From: Siphonodentalium dalli
Lineage: Eukaryota > Mollusca > Scaphopoda > Gadilida > Siphonodentaliidae
DNA length: 64,000 nt
Assembly: GCA_032622095.1 (NCBI GenBank)
Contig: CP136068.1
Coordinates: 125,989,989-126,053,988 of the forward strand
Direction: 5' to 3'
Shown here in pieces: positions 37,061-46,218 of this stretch. A program made the position numbers and the translations under genes. The notes under the pieces are model-generated. The model was not told the origin of the DNA and searched no databases. It saw nothing but the letters and a program-made list of their open reading frames with translations. Position 1 is the stretch's first letter; each line of letters begins with the position of its first letter.

Positions 37061-38580
37061 ATAGATTGCGGAACTTAATAATTGGGTTTGTGTTGTCAGT
37101 TCGGTCCTCAGGCGCATCAGATCTTTCGTACCCAATAGTTGAATAAAACGTGCTGGGCTCCCTAACTATTGGACAAGATTGAAGCACTGAAAACCAGGCT
37201 AAGCAATTTGAACTTGCTGCACGATTAACGATGTTTGTTGACAAATTTGTAACAATTTTATTTGCATAACAAAATGGTTTCAACGCGCGAATTGTCGTTA
37301 TTGGAGAACAACTATCAACAAGAAAACCATAGTCAGAAATGGTAACGCGCTCAAGATCATATATTATATACCCATGATTGTAATTATAGAATATAAAATA
37401 TATTCGTTTTGCGAATGACCAACTCAGAATTCCGTTAAAATAACAATAACAACCAGCACCTAATTAACGAACCGGCGGCCGACTCGGCCGTCTCCGACCA
37501 CAACCATGAGTGGGCTGCAGAACGAAAAATATCTATAAAAGTTGAAATATAAGACTTACAAATTATCTTTTTCATTTCTTTTATTTGTAATTGACATAGC
37601 TTGTCACAAACCAAACATCAACATTATTGACATAATAATGTAAAGGACAATAAACGAAATTGAAATTCCCAACTACACCTTTTACCGGACTCGGCCTCCT
37701 GGTCGCGCAGTTCGACTTTTAAACCGGAAAAAAAAAACATTATCTATAAATAAAATGCCCAGTGGACCACAGCTATCTAGAATTTGGAGAACAGTATACA
37801 CGCGGAGCGCGCTAATAATGACTTTTAGACCACAGTTTATCTATCACTCAATGTTCTGCAGACTATCGGGGCTTCGGAGGCTCAGTTGGTTAAGGGTACA
37901 ACTCCAAGGCGTCTCGCCCTCCAGCGCTGACACTTTGTAACACGGAATCTTATATGGTGGAGTTGCCAATTATTCGCCGATGACCGGTGGTTTGCCACAC
38001 ATGTTCGACGAGTTTATCAGCCATTGCAATCGCTGTTAAATTAACGTTACTATAGTTCCGTAAACTATCACTCATATTTCAACACGTGACTTGGCCACTT
38101 GGCCACTTGGTTTTATCACGCCATGACTCATGAGGCTGCACATACTTGTCCCGAATGAAAGCAGTCGCAATTGATCTTCAATTCATGTAGCAATAATGTA
38201 CATGCAAGTATGGTAAATATATTGTGTTGTTGTACGCCACAATTGAGAGAACTGTTTGTCCCGTTGTCTATGTTATGTGGTGCTATTTGGTAGGCAACAT
38301 CTCTTCTGTAATGTGGTGGTTTCATCAACGTATTATCAATTTAGACGAACAGACCCTAAGTTCTTTTGTTCTATATGTGGTTATTAATGTCTAAACCATT
38401 AGGCGATTACCAAGAAATTAACGAACCAACTCGAGCATTCAACAACATACAACCAGGTGCGAGTTTTCCAGATGCTCAAATTAATGTCGGCTGATGCTGA
38501 TTGCCTAATAATACAACGCAAGCGCGACTGCCTTAACCATCACATTAATTTGTTGCACCTGACATTCGTCTGGGGTAATT
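37061..38580. other. No gene; one tRNA-like head
   Basis: No supported coding region. At 37871-37905 the sequence GGAGGCTCAGTTGGTTAAGG resembles an A box of a tRNA or tRNA-derived repeat. No B box follows in the expected 30-60 nt, so it is not called a tRNA gene. Confidence 0.4.
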
Positions 38581-38840
38581 TGGGGGGGGGGGGGGATTTA
38601 ATTCATTTTTAATGAAACTTGCGGACGAAACGGTTCCACAAGAAATGTCGATAAATGGAGAATAATCCGCTGTTCAAACAATGTTCCTTTAATAATACTA
38701 AACTGTTCAGCCTGCATGTGGATCATTAATAACTATACAGAATAACGTTTATCTTTTCATTACCAACGGAGTACTGCTCTTAATTTACATCATCGCATGA
38801 CGAATTGGTGACACCCCCCCCCCCCCCCCCCCCCCACTCC
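38581..38840. repeat. Poly-G and poly-C tracts left of the Polinton
   Basis: A run of about 14 G at 38581-38595 and a run of about 24 C at 38813-38836. They face each other 220 bp apart and lie 120-380 bp outside the Polinton's left end. They are simple slippage-prone tracts and no function is inferred. Confidence 0.75.
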
Positions 38841-38952
38841 CAAAAAAACGTTAAACTTTAGCAAAACATACCTTATTTCTTGATGTCGCCACCCAGGTCT
38901 AAGAAATACTCGGAAAATACTTTCCAACGATACCTCATCAAGTTGTCTGGGT

Positions 38953-38958
38953 GATATC
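38953..38958. repeat. Polinton target-site duplication, left
   Basis: GATATC directly abuts the element's terminal AGAAGAATAGGGGG and is repeated at the right end (55324-55329). Six base pairs is the standard Polinton duplication length. Confidence 0.85.
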
Positions 38959-40160
38959 AGAAGAATAGGGGGCTCGTTCGCGCCACATCTAAAAATAGAA
39001 TCTTTGGGTCTAAAATTGTTTGTACTAAAATATTCCCAAAATATCAAAACCCAAAAAAAAATTCAAAAATTCCAAAATTTATTTTTTCCAAAAAATTTCA
39101 AAAACCCTAAAATTAATTTTTTCCACAAAAAAATTCAAAACCCCCCAAATTTCAAAAAAAGAAAAAATTTCAAAACCCTCAAAATTATTTCTCTAAAAAA
39201 AAGTATAAATAAAAAATTTATAACGAGTTTTTTCGGTTTCTGATAATCTCGATATTAAAATATCGAATGTTAAATTATTTGCGCGTAATATCATTCGTTA
39301 TTTTTTTTGTTCAACCAATGTTTCAATGTATTTATTAATCGATGTTTAGAAATATCTTTATACCAATTATATGTGTATGGACAGTCGCTGTAATGTTGGA
39401 CATTGTGACCAACGGTATGAATGCATACATTCCAGTGTTTAACGGACGCAGTTCATATAATTGTCATACCTGAAAATAGACACCATTACTTTTTACATAA
39501 ATAATAAAGAGCGTTTATTCTTTACTTATCTCTATATGAAGTTATTGAGTATATGACAGGCGTGTATTTTCGTCAATTATTGGAAGTATTGAAATGTACT
39601 ATGTTGAATCCCTAACGGTCGAAAATTGTAAGGCGAAATTACAACCCCCCAGAATGAACTGTCATATTGAATGAATGATGATTTAATCTCAGCCATTTTT
39701 ACATGGAACATGAGCGATGTACACGCAATCACACACGCCACATTGGTGTTAACAATGTCGTGTGTCACACCTTTGCTTTACCAAATGAATTCTATTATTT
39801 CCCCGGTCACAGCTATATGGTATTCAGAAAACATATCGATTTGAGCAGAAATAGTTGTTTAACGGGTTAGTATCAATTAAGGTTGATAAACTGTGTCATT
39901 CACACGATAATTAGTTAGCCAAAAACATGCATACATATTACGTCAGGTCGTGACACACTCAATTATACAAATTGCTTTGATGACATTGTTATAACAACAT
40001 TACGTAATAACCCCTTATCACTCCATTCACACTTACCACCATTTTGTATGCCGAAAACTACAGGTAGCACCGATGATGTAACATTATATCACTGCTATTG
40101 TACCAATGATAAATTCAGACATGTTCCATGTTTAGAAAAATAGATAATCTGCAGGTGTTC
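38959..40160 (+). repeat. Polinton left terminal inverted repeat
   Basis: Matches 54130-55323 in reverse from AGAAGAATAGGGGG to GATAATCTGCAGGTGTTC, with scattered substitutions and small indels; the largest difference is near 39845. The outer 250 bp hold short A-rich subrepeats (TTCAAAAATTCCAAAATTT type). One motif word lies at 39504-39516. A 63-codon reverse ORF at 39577-39768 is also present in the right copy, but this follows from the duplication and is no evidence for a gene. Confidence 0.93.
39504..39516 (-). promoter_or_regulatory. Motif ATAAAGAGCGTTT in the left TIR
   Basis: Exact copy of the dispersed word, mirrored in the right TIR at 54768-54780. Its role is unknown. Placement in both ends makes it a candidate site for an element-encoded protein. 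Confidence 0.4.
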
Positions 40161-40421
40161 ACTTGACAAGAGATTTTGTACACTCAATCACAGACCAACG
40201 TGATAATACCAGCCCACACCTAACCCCCAACATCCACCAAACACCTTCACATCACTTACCAAAACCAATGATGTTATAAGAACTGTAGGTTTTTATAATA
40301 TTATAGCTTGCAGTGACATCCTGGTAATTCATTTACAACAGCCATAACAAATGTTTACTTATCATGTATATAAGAACTGTATAGCTCCTAATAAATATGA
40401 CACAGTGAACACAAAAAAAAA
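40161..40421. promoter_or_regulatory. Leader/promoter region of the left gene block
   Basis: A 261-bp unique segment between the TIR and the ATPase. A TATA-like GTATATAAGAAC at 40366-40377 lies about 50 bp upstream of the ATG at 40422 and is the best promoter candidate for the rightward genes. The start codon is preceded by an A-run. Confidence 0.35.
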
Positions 40422-41087
40422 ATGGGTCCAATTAACCATAGCTCCATACCATTTGAACCTTGTTCTAGTATTTGCATCACCGGACCAACTGGTTCTGGTA
40501 AGACGAGATGGGTCTACAGATTCCTGCAAAATCTTAATGGAATGTATTCTAGAGATCCACCTAAGAAAATAATGTACTGTTACGGTATTTATCAAAATTT
40601 CTATGATGAAATTGAATCATCAATCGAAAATTTGGTCATGCATCAAGGATTACCTACCCAAACAGAAATCGAAGAATTTGCTGACGGTAAACATAATATG
40701 TTAATATTAGACGACTTGATGCATCGCATTATTGACCAAAAAGAGATTGAAACACTATTTACGCAGCAAACTCATCATCGCTGTCTTTCGGTGCTGTTTA
40801 TTTCACAAAATTTATACGCACAAGGCAAGGCTGCGAGAACTATAGCCTTAAACACAGGATATCTAATTTTATTCAAAAATTTGAGGGATGGATCACAAAT
40901 TTCCACATTGGGTAGACAATTGTATCCCGGTAAATCTAAAGTACTCATTGAGGCATACAAGGATTGTATGAAGAAACCATTTGCGTATCTTATAATAGAT
41001 ATGTCCCCTCACACTGAGGATAAATACAGGCTACGAACAGACGTGTTTCGCAACCAAGACCCTATAATTTACGTACCTACTACGTAA
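40422..41087 (+). CDS. Polinton packaging ATPase (FtsK/HerA superfamily)
   Basis: A 221-residue P-loop ATPase that would pump element DNA into the capsid. Walker A GPTGSGKT is at residues 21-28, close to the N-terminus as usual for this family. Walker B MLILDD is at 93-98, followed by a polar sensor-like stretch (LFISQN). The length is typical of Polinton ATPases. It is the first gene of the rightward block, so it may be transcribed from the TATA-like site just upstream. The start at 40422 is the first ATG and leaves only ten residues before the nucleotide-binding core. The next gene starts 40 bp after its stop. Confidence 0.92.
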   Translation: MGPINHSSIPFEPCSSICITGPTGSGKTRWVYRFLQNLNGMYSRDPPKKIMYCYGIYQNFYDEIESSIENLVMHQGLPTQTEIEEFADGKHNMLILDDLMHRIIDQKEIETLFTQQTHHRCLSVLFISQNLYAQGKAARTIALNTGYLILFKNLRDGSQISTLGRQLYPGKSKVLIEAYKDCMKKPFAYLIIDMSPHTEDKYRLRTDVFRNQDPIIYVPTT

Positions 41088-41127
41088 TAAGAAGGGGACA
41101 GTATCGGAGCTGAGTCGCGACGATAAA

Positions 41128-41451
41128 ATGAGTCGATTATTACGTAATGAGTTGAATTTTGTCAGACTATTGACATCAACCCAATCAAGATCTCAACGAA
41201 ACGCATTATTGACATCGATAACTAATAATCAGTTGAAAGTTCTGGTTGAAATTACGATCAATTTACTACATGATAGTTTAACAGTTACAGTTCAACAAAA
41301 AGCTAAATTACGGCGATATAAATCATTTTATATATTCTTGGGTGATAAATCTGTGAGTTTGTTGAGGAAAAGAAAAAGTGTGAATAATCACTCAACCGCC
41401 ATTACTTTGATGTTGAACATCGTTGAACCTAAATTGAAACAGTTTTTGTGA
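41128..41451 (+). CDS. Small basic Polinton protein of unknown function
   Basis: A 107-residue protein, rich in Leu, Lys and Arg, with predicted helical character. It has a QQKAKLRRYKSFYIFLGDKS segment at about residues 58-77. Small basic proteins of this kind occur near the ATPase and integrase of other invertebrate Polintons, and I infer a nucleic-acid-binding or virion-core role, without proof. Its TGA overlaps the ATG of the next gene by one base (TGATG), typical of tightly packed viral genes. Confidence 0.65.
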   Translation: MSRLLRNELNFVRLLTSTQSRSQRNALLTSITNNQLKVLVEITINLLHDSLTVTVQQKAKLRRYKSFYIFLGDKSVSLLRKRKSVNNHSTAITLMLNIVEPKLKQFL

Positions 41452-41819
41452 TGGAGTCTGTGAAGAAAACTGTTTTGATCCCGTATGAAAGATATATGAG
41501 GTACACTGAAAAAAGTGAACACAAAAAAGTTTCATCGGAGTCTAACATTGAACACAGCGACATCTCGGCAAACAATAGTAGCCATTCCAATGAAATGGAT
41601 AAAGAAATGGACCCGATGAATAATCAGATTGTTAATACAGTTCAAACGACTGAACCTCAGGATGCAATCCAAAAATCAGAAGTTAACACATCGAAAAAGA
41701 CACGTACCAAGCGAAGAAAAAAGAAAATAAGAGGGGTTAAGCGTGAAATATCTAGACCTCCTGGTATAATCGCCGGTAAGCTGACCAAGATAAAGAAGAA
41801 ACGTTGGCTATCACTGTGA
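41451..41819 (+). CDS. Polinton protein with basic C-terminus, unknown function
   Basis: A 122-residue protein. The N-terminus (KTVLIPYERYMRY) is compact, the middle (residues 25-75) is polar and probably disordered, and the C-terminus (residues 80-122) is strongly basic (KKTRTKRRKKKIRGVKR) and ends KKKRWLSL. The true start is the ATG at 41451; a GTG at 41448 in the same frame is not needed. A DNA-binding or virion-core function is plausible from charge alone. It sits between the previous basic protein and the integrase. Confidence 0.6.
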   Translation: MESVKKTVLIPYERYMRYTEKSEHKKVSSESNIEHSDISANNSSHSNEMDKEMDPMNNQIVNTVQTTEPQDAIQKSEVNTSKKTRTKRRKKKIRGVKREISRPPGIIAGKLTKIKKKRWLSL

Positions 41820-41824
41820 ACAAT

Positions 41825-42934
41825 ATGGCCGATTGGAAAGATTATTTGAGTTCAATTTATTTTAATCCGGGTCACCCCGCATCGTACTCAGGAGCTACAA
41901 AGTTGCATCAGACTGTAAAATCTGAAAATAAGCACAACATTTCCAAGCGCGAGATTGTGACGTGGCTACAAAATCATGAAAGTTATTCCCTGACAAAAAG
42001 TGTTAGACGAAAATTCCCGGGGTCTCGTGTTATTGTAAACGCTTCTGACAGTCAATGGGATGGAGACCTCATGGATATGAATGATGTTTCCAAAGACAAC
42101 GACAATTACACCTACGTGTTAGTAATGATTGACATTTTTTCTAGGAAGTTATGGTGTGAAGCTATAAAGAGGAAAACTGCAATTAATGCGATCAATGCTA
42201 TGAAACATATATTTGAAGGTGGAAGAACCCCGCGCGTCCTCCGAACGGATCGCGGTTCGGAGTTCACAAACAAACGGGTCAAAAGTTACCTAAAGGGTCT
42301 TCATATATCTCAAATTTTTACTCAAAACGAAATGAAAGCCAATTATTCGGAACGGGTCATAAAAACTATAAAGCAGAAGATTTCGCGTTATATGATAAAG
42401 CATAATAATGCTAGATATATCGACATTCTACAAGATATTGTGAAAAGTTATAACCATACAATACATCGTTCGTTAGGCACCACCCCTGACTCCATAACTG
42501 TTGAGAATGAAGATGAGTCTCGTCTCGATCAGTGGTTAATAAGACAGAAGGGAGGTGTTAAAAGTAAATTGAAGAAAAAGTTCAAATACAATGTAAATGA
42601 TATCGTTAGAATATCACACACCAAAGCAGTTTTTGACCGAGAATATTCTCAGAAATGGACTGGAGAGTTGTTCAAAGTGACTAAGAGGTTTTACAGGCAG
42701 AACATACCCTTGTATACATTGACAGATTTCTTGGATGAAAACATTGAGGGTGCTTTCTACGAGTCAGAACTTCAAGGGGTGCGCGTTGATGACGAAACAG
42801 TTTACAGAATAGATAAAATTGTCAAAAAGAGGAAACGAAAGGGTCAAACTGAAGTCCTGGTGCACTGGCATTCATGGCCTGACAAATTTAATTCATGGAT
42901 TTTAGAGTCTGATGTCGACAGATATCAAAATTAA
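41825..42934 (+). CDS. Polinton integrase (retroviral-type DDE, chromodomain)
   Basis: It catalyses insertion of the element, making the 6-bp target duplication. With the ATG at 41825 it has 369 residues. The DDE core is complete: Asp81 (WDGDLMDM), Asp142 (RTDRGSEF) and Glu176 (NYSERVIKTIK). The first 75 residues form the family's usual N-terminal region (YSGATKLHQTVK, then YSLTKSVRRKF). The C-terminus (about 326-369) is a chromodomain-like fold (VLVHWHSWPDKFNSWI), as in chromo-integrases that read histone marks. An in-frame ATG at 41804 would overlap the previous gene by 16 bp; 41825 fits the gene spacing and the N-terminal motif better. Confidence 0.93.
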   Translation: MADWKDYLSSIYFNPGHPASYSGATKLHQTVKSENKHNISKREIVTWLQNHESYSLTKSVRRKFPGSRVIVNASDSQWDGDLMDMNDVSKDNDNYTYVLVMIDIFSRKLWCEAIKRKTAINAINAMKHIFEGGRTPRVLRTDRGSEFTNKRVKSYLKGLHISQIFTQNEMKANYSERVIKTIKQKISRYMIKHNNARYIDILQDIVKSYNHTIHRSLGTTPDSITVENEDESRLDQWLIRQKGGVKSKLKKKFKYNVNDIVRISHTKAVFDREYSQKWTGELFKVTKRFYRQNIPLYTLTDFLDENIEGAFYESELQGVRVDDETVYRIDKIVKKRKRKGQTEVLVHWHSWPDKFNSWILESDVDRYQN

Positions 42935-42973
42935 TAAGAGCAAGCTATCCGAGGGGGGGAAACCATTACAATC

Positions 42974-43414
42974 ATGAATAATAGAACAGATACCTTGACG
43001 AATATGTTTCAAACAGAACGCGGTCGTCTACATATGAATCTCCTTAAATGGATAGGAATTACGATTATGGTAATAACTCTGTCACTACCGGTTATAATAG
43101 TTCCAAAGAAGATACCACGTCAGACGGGGGACTATGAATTACGGCATACGAACGAGTCACGCCCCCATGATTACGAACAACACCCCTGTGGGTTCGTGAA
43201 AAAGTGGACAATACGATCAAACATTACTGTTACATTATGTAATAATCAAGGGCGCATTTATACACGCATTAGGCGAGTTGTGAATAACACTCCCGCGATT
43301 ATAAGTATTCCGTATAACCAGTGGTCTGCCTTCAAGTATATATTCAGTGATGTTGATAAAACTATAAGAGAAGAGATGAACATTGATTCTCATTTGAAAC
43401 AAAATAGAAACTAG
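42974..43414 (+). CDS. Membrane protein with PC4-like C-terminal region
   Basis: A 146-residue protein. Residues 25-44 form one clear transmembrane helix (WIGITIMVITLSLPVIIV). Residues about 80-131 (ITVTLCNNQGRIYTRIR ... ISIPYNQW ... FSDVDKTI) follow the pattern of the PC4/p15 single-stranded-DNA-binding fold: a GxxxxxIR strand, an IS(L)xxxQW strand-turn, then a helix ending in D/ID. The GK.GISL glycines of true PC4 are missing, so the match is weaker than in 46755-47408. It lies between integrase and minor capsid protein. Whether it is a virion membrane protein or a membrane-tethered nucleic-acid binder cannot be told from sequence. Confidence 0.55.
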   Translation: MNNRTDTLTNMFQTERGRLHMNLLKWIGITIMVITLSLPVIIVPKKIPRQTGDYELRHTNESRPHDYEQHPCGFVKKWTIRSNITVTLCNNQGRIYTRIRRVVNNTPAIISIPYNQWSAFKYIFSDVDKTIREEMNIDSHLKQNRN

Positions 43415-43418
43415 TCAT

Positions 43419-43859
43419 ATGGATAATTATTATCTGTACCTGACTAGCGACGATTCCATAGATAAATATCCAGATAATCGTCCTCTCGACTTCACAATAG
43501 AGTTACCTGGTGTATTAATATTGGAAGGGGCGTGGTTATGTTGTTTGAAAGACATAAACATAACTGACCATATAGACACGGATTTATTATATATTTGTTC
43601 GGACATATGTGGAGAATCAATAGCCTGCGACACATCATACCCCATCCTCCGGGTTATAAAGAGAGACACACGTGATACGGGTCATTGGCGGAGTTTTGAG
43701 GACTCATTCTACATAAACGTAAGACAGGATAAACTTCAGCGTCTCAGGATTTTTATAAGAGGCGATAAACTTTCTAAAATAAATGCAGAAAAAAGAGTGA
43801 CCTGTACACTACATCTGAAGAAGAAACATGTCGATCACGTATATTCCAGCCGATATTGA
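43419..43859 (+). CDS. Polinton minor capsid (penton-type) protein
   Basis: A 146-residue protein starting MDNYYLYLTSDDSIDKYPDN and continuing LDFTIELPGVLILEGAWLCCLKDI. This N-terminal pattern (short lead, YLTS.DS, PDN, DFT..LP) is characteristic of Polinton minor capsid proteins, a single jelly-roll predicted to form the pentons. The start lies 4 bp after the preceding stop, and the last 32 bp overlap the next gene. It is just upstream of the major capsid gene, the usual arrangement. Confidence 0.82.
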   Translation: MDNYYLYLTSDDSIDKYPDNRPLDFTIELPGVLILEGAWLCCLKDINITDHIDTDLLYICSDICGESIACDTSYPILRVIKRDTRDTGHWRSFEDSFYINVRQDKLQRLRIFIRGDKLSKINAEKRVTCTLHLKKKHVDHVYSSRY

Positions 43860-44163
43860 AATGTGGCGAAAACATTTCAGGAACATGATTAATGGGAAGT
43901 TAACGCCAGATAATGAGGGTCGCTACTTTATTGACAAAACTCAAAATAGCGATAGTGAAGAAGAAGAAGACGTTCTAAAACCACATATTAACGTAGTGAC
44001 ACCCATAGCGCAAGCTATTGAAATGGCCAAAGCAGAAGTTGCAGAAAATAAGTTGACACAAGCACGTAAGACGTCAAAAAAAAACAATAAGAGGGTGTTA
44101 CCTAACGATTTGGCTCATAACCCTAAGAAAGTGAAAACCAGCACCTGGTGGGATAAACCATGA
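43828..44163 (+). CDS. Small conserved-type Polinton protein, acidic centre and basic tail
   Basis: A 111-residue protein overlapping the minor capsid gene by 32 bp and the major capsid gene by 4 bp (ATGA). The centre has SDSEEEED, then a VVTPIAQAIEMAKAEVAE segment that I associate with a small protein next to the capsid genes in other invertebrate Polintons. The tail is basic (KTSKKNNKRVLP) and ends TSTWWDKP. The function is unknown; a scaffold or capsid-associated role is suggested only by position. Confidence 0.6.
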   Translation: MSITYIPADIEMWRKHFRNMINGKLTPDNEGRYFIDKTQNSDSEEEEDVLKPHINVVTPIAQAIEMAKAEVAENKLTQARKTSKKNNKRVLPNDLAHNPKKVKTSTWWDKP

Positions 44164-45422
44164 ATGAATACAGAGAGTACCATACCTCTAAATTGGCATT
44201 ATTTGAATCGCCCCCGGTTGACAGCGGAATACAAGCGACAGAATGGATAAACTACAGACCCGTGAATCAGCTGACAGACACTGCAGCTTTAGAGTTCAAT
44301 ATTCCCGCCATGGCCACAACCTACATGGACCTCAAACGGACATTGCTACTTCTCAAACTCAAAATAACCAAGCAAGATGGTTCGGCTCTAACCGTTAATG
44401 ACGATGTGGGTCTGATAAATGCACCCCTACATTCAATATTTTCGCAGGTCGATTTGAATATACAGCAAGTTCCCGTGAGTCAAGTCGGTCCGAATTATCC
44501 ATACAAAGCATATTTCGATGTACTCTTAGAAACTGAACGTAAGGAACAGCTACATGGACAAGCGTTCGAAAAGGACACGGCAGGTGGTATGGACCTGGCA
44601 GATTCGAAAAGCGGGAACTCTGGCCTGTATTACAGGTCCAAAACAACCCGTACTAGTCAAATAATGGATATTATGGGATCAATTCAGCTTGACTTCTTCC
44701 AACAGGACAAATTACTACTAAATGGTCTCCCGCTCACGTTAAAATTCTGGCAGACGAGAGATGTTTTTAGACTGATGTATGCGGGAACCACTGAGACATA
44801 CAAGTTGAAAATACAGGAAGCTAATTTGAGACTAGCCACTGTGAAAGTTAACCCCGGTGTATTACTCAGTCATACTGAGTCACTCAAGAAAAATAACGCG
44901 TGTTATCCTTTTTCAAAATCTATCATAAAGACGTATACAGTGTCAAAAGGTGCATTCAGTTTGGGAGAAGATAATCTATTTCAAGGAAACGTACCCAGTA
45001 GCTGTATTATTGGCTTAGTATCATCAAAGGCTGAAAGCGGTTCACGCGATAAGAACCCGTTCAACTTTGCGACTTTTGGATGCAACTTCGTCGGATTTTA
45101 CGTCAACGGGCAGTCTATGCCCGCCCAAGCACTCCAACCGAACTTTACCAGTAAGGAATATGTAGAAGCTTACAATACGATAATAAAAGATGCGAAACGA
45201 AAAGCCGTTCATATTACTTATGAGGATTATGCGAAAGGTTATTGCATATATCGGATAAACCCGCAAGGAATTAATCACGACAGGATCATACCACACAAAG
45301 GTCATACCCGCCTCGAGATTATATTCTCATCGGCTTTGAAAGACAATTGTACTGTAATCGTATACGCAAAATTTCCTGCCGTTCTCAAAGTTGACGAGAG
45401 TCGTAAAGTTTGCATTGAATAA
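44160..45422 (+). CDS. Polinton major capsid protein (double jelly-roll)
   Basis: A 420-residue protein with the two-part beta-rich layout of double-jelly-roll major capsid proteins. Early landmarks are DSGIQATEWINYRPVNQL and TYMDLKRTLLLLKLKIT. The first jelly-roll includes FSQVDLNIQQVPVSQVGPNYPYKAY (about 99-123). A long middle region contains LLLNGLPLTLKFWQTRDVFRL (about 195-215). A second beta-rich half ends with a strand near VIVYAKFPAVLKVDE. The length is close to the family's usual 400-650. It would form the icosahedral shell. It follows in an ATGA overlap and precedes the protease in a TAATG overlap. No intron or break is seen. Confidence 0.88.
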   Translation: MNEYREYHTSKLALFESPPVDSGIQATEWINYRPVNQLTDTAALEFNIPAMATTYMDLKRTLLLLKLKITKQDGSALTVNDDVGLINAPLHSIFSQVDLNIQQVPVSQVGPNYPYKAYFDVLLETERKEQLHGQAFEKDTAGGMDLADSKSGNSGLYYRSKTTRTSQIMDIMGSIQLDFFQQDKLLLNGLPLTLKFWQTRDVFRLMYAGTTETYKLKIQEANLRLATVKVNPGVLLSHTESLKKNNACYPFSKSIIKTYTVSKGAFSLGEDNLFQGNVPSSCIIGLVSSKAESGSRDKNPFNFATFGCNFVGFYVNGQSMPAQALQPNFTSKEYVEAYNTIIKDAKRKAVHITYEDYAKGYCIYRINPQGINHDRIIPHKGHTRLEIIFSSALKDNCTVIVYAKFPAVLKVDESRKVCIE

Positions 45423-45868
45423 TGAATACACGCGGACTCATGAGGGCGATAAATAGTTTCACAAACCATAATGAGATAGCTGTTTGTCCCATAGACAAAT
45501 TACCTCTTTATATCCAATATCCCCGGATGTATATAGTTAACACAGACGAGAGTAGCCAACCTGGACGCCACTGGATATTGATGACATTCCAGGAACATAA
45601 CGTATCAGAGTTCTTCGACCCTATGGGATTAAAACCCGAGTGTTACAACGGACGATTTAAACACGTGTTGTTATTGAATGGACCTCGTTACGAGTGCAAT
45701 GCTTACAGATTACAGGGTTCTAATATATGTGGTCCCTATTGCATATACTTTGCATTCTATAAACTGTGCGGATACAGTCTAGAAAATATAATGAGACGTT
45801 TCAGTGCCAATAATTATATGTATAATGATTTAATTATTAAGGATTTTATGTTGAAATATATTCTGTAA
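45422..45868 (+). CDS. Polinton adenain-like cysteine protease
   Basis: A 148-residue maturation protease of the C5/Ulp1-like fold, which would process virion proteins. The catalytic set is visible in order: His50 (GRHWILM), Asp66 (EFFDPMG), Gln98 (LQGSN) and Cys103 (ICGPYC). The length is typical. Its ATG shares a base with the major capsid stop (TAATG). The stop TAA at 45866-45868 runs straight into a near-copy of the dispersed motif (AAACGCTCTTCATT). It is the last gene of the rightward block. Confidence 0.92.
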   Translation: MNTRGLMRAINSFTNHNEIAVCPIDKLPLYIQYPRMYIVNTDESSQPGRHWILMTFQEHNVSEFFDPMGLKPECYNGRFKHVLLLNGPRYECNAYRLQGSNICGPYCIYFAFYKLCGYSLENIMRRFSANNYMYNDLIIKDFMLKYIL

Positions 45869-45908
45869 ACGCTCTTCATTAGCGACAACGAGAGAAACAC
45901 TCTTTAAA
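45868..45908 (+). promoter_or_regulatory. Two imperfect motif words after the protease gene
   Basis: AAACGCTCTTCATT at 45867-45880 and AAACACTCTTTAAAT at 45896-45910 each differ from the consensus by one base. They lie at the end of the rightward gene block, and a transcription-end or boundary role is possible but unproven. Confidence 0.3.
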
Positions 45909-45983
45909 TTATATTATGTATATAAATAAAATATTGTAAATACAATCATTTATCGTTCTTATATTATCATATGTATGACTGGG

Positions 45984-46030
<47 letters not shown>

Positions 46031-46218
46031 GACTGGGTTGAGAGGGGAGGGGGTGGGGGGTCTGTGGAGAGTCCGGTGAGGTGGTATTAGGTCTGTTGTC
46101 AAAACAAACAAAAAAATCTATTGTTTTTGTTTGTTTCGTCAAAAGCCTAAAAAACAAAGGTATGTGAGCCATCCCCCCCCGAATGAAAAATATAGATAAT
46201 CGATACATATATATATAT
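45909..46218. repeat. Convergent intergenic region with (TA)n
   Basis: It separates the protease (+) and TBP-like (-) genes. It holds a TA run at 45988-46024, a G-rich stretch and T/A runs, and no gene. On the minus strand AATAAA at 46218-46223 overlaps the TBP-like stop codon and is the likely polyadenylation signal for that transcript. Confidence 0.7.

Noticed and set aside
37871-37930. tRNA-like GGCTCAGTTGGTTAAGG
   Set aside because: Only an A-box-like head is present; no B box or acceptor-stem pairing was found.
39577-39768. 63-codon ORF in the left TIR, repeated as 54501-54707 in the right TIR
   Set aside because: Presence in both ends follows from TIR duplication. No recognisable protein features and no start context.
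41448-41450. GTG start for the 122-residue basic protein
   Set aside because: Eukaryotic initiation at GTG is rare and an ATG lies in the next codon position (41451).
43430-43669. Antisense ORFs over capsid, protease and polymerase genes
   Set aside because: Shadows of strong coding frames; no independent support.
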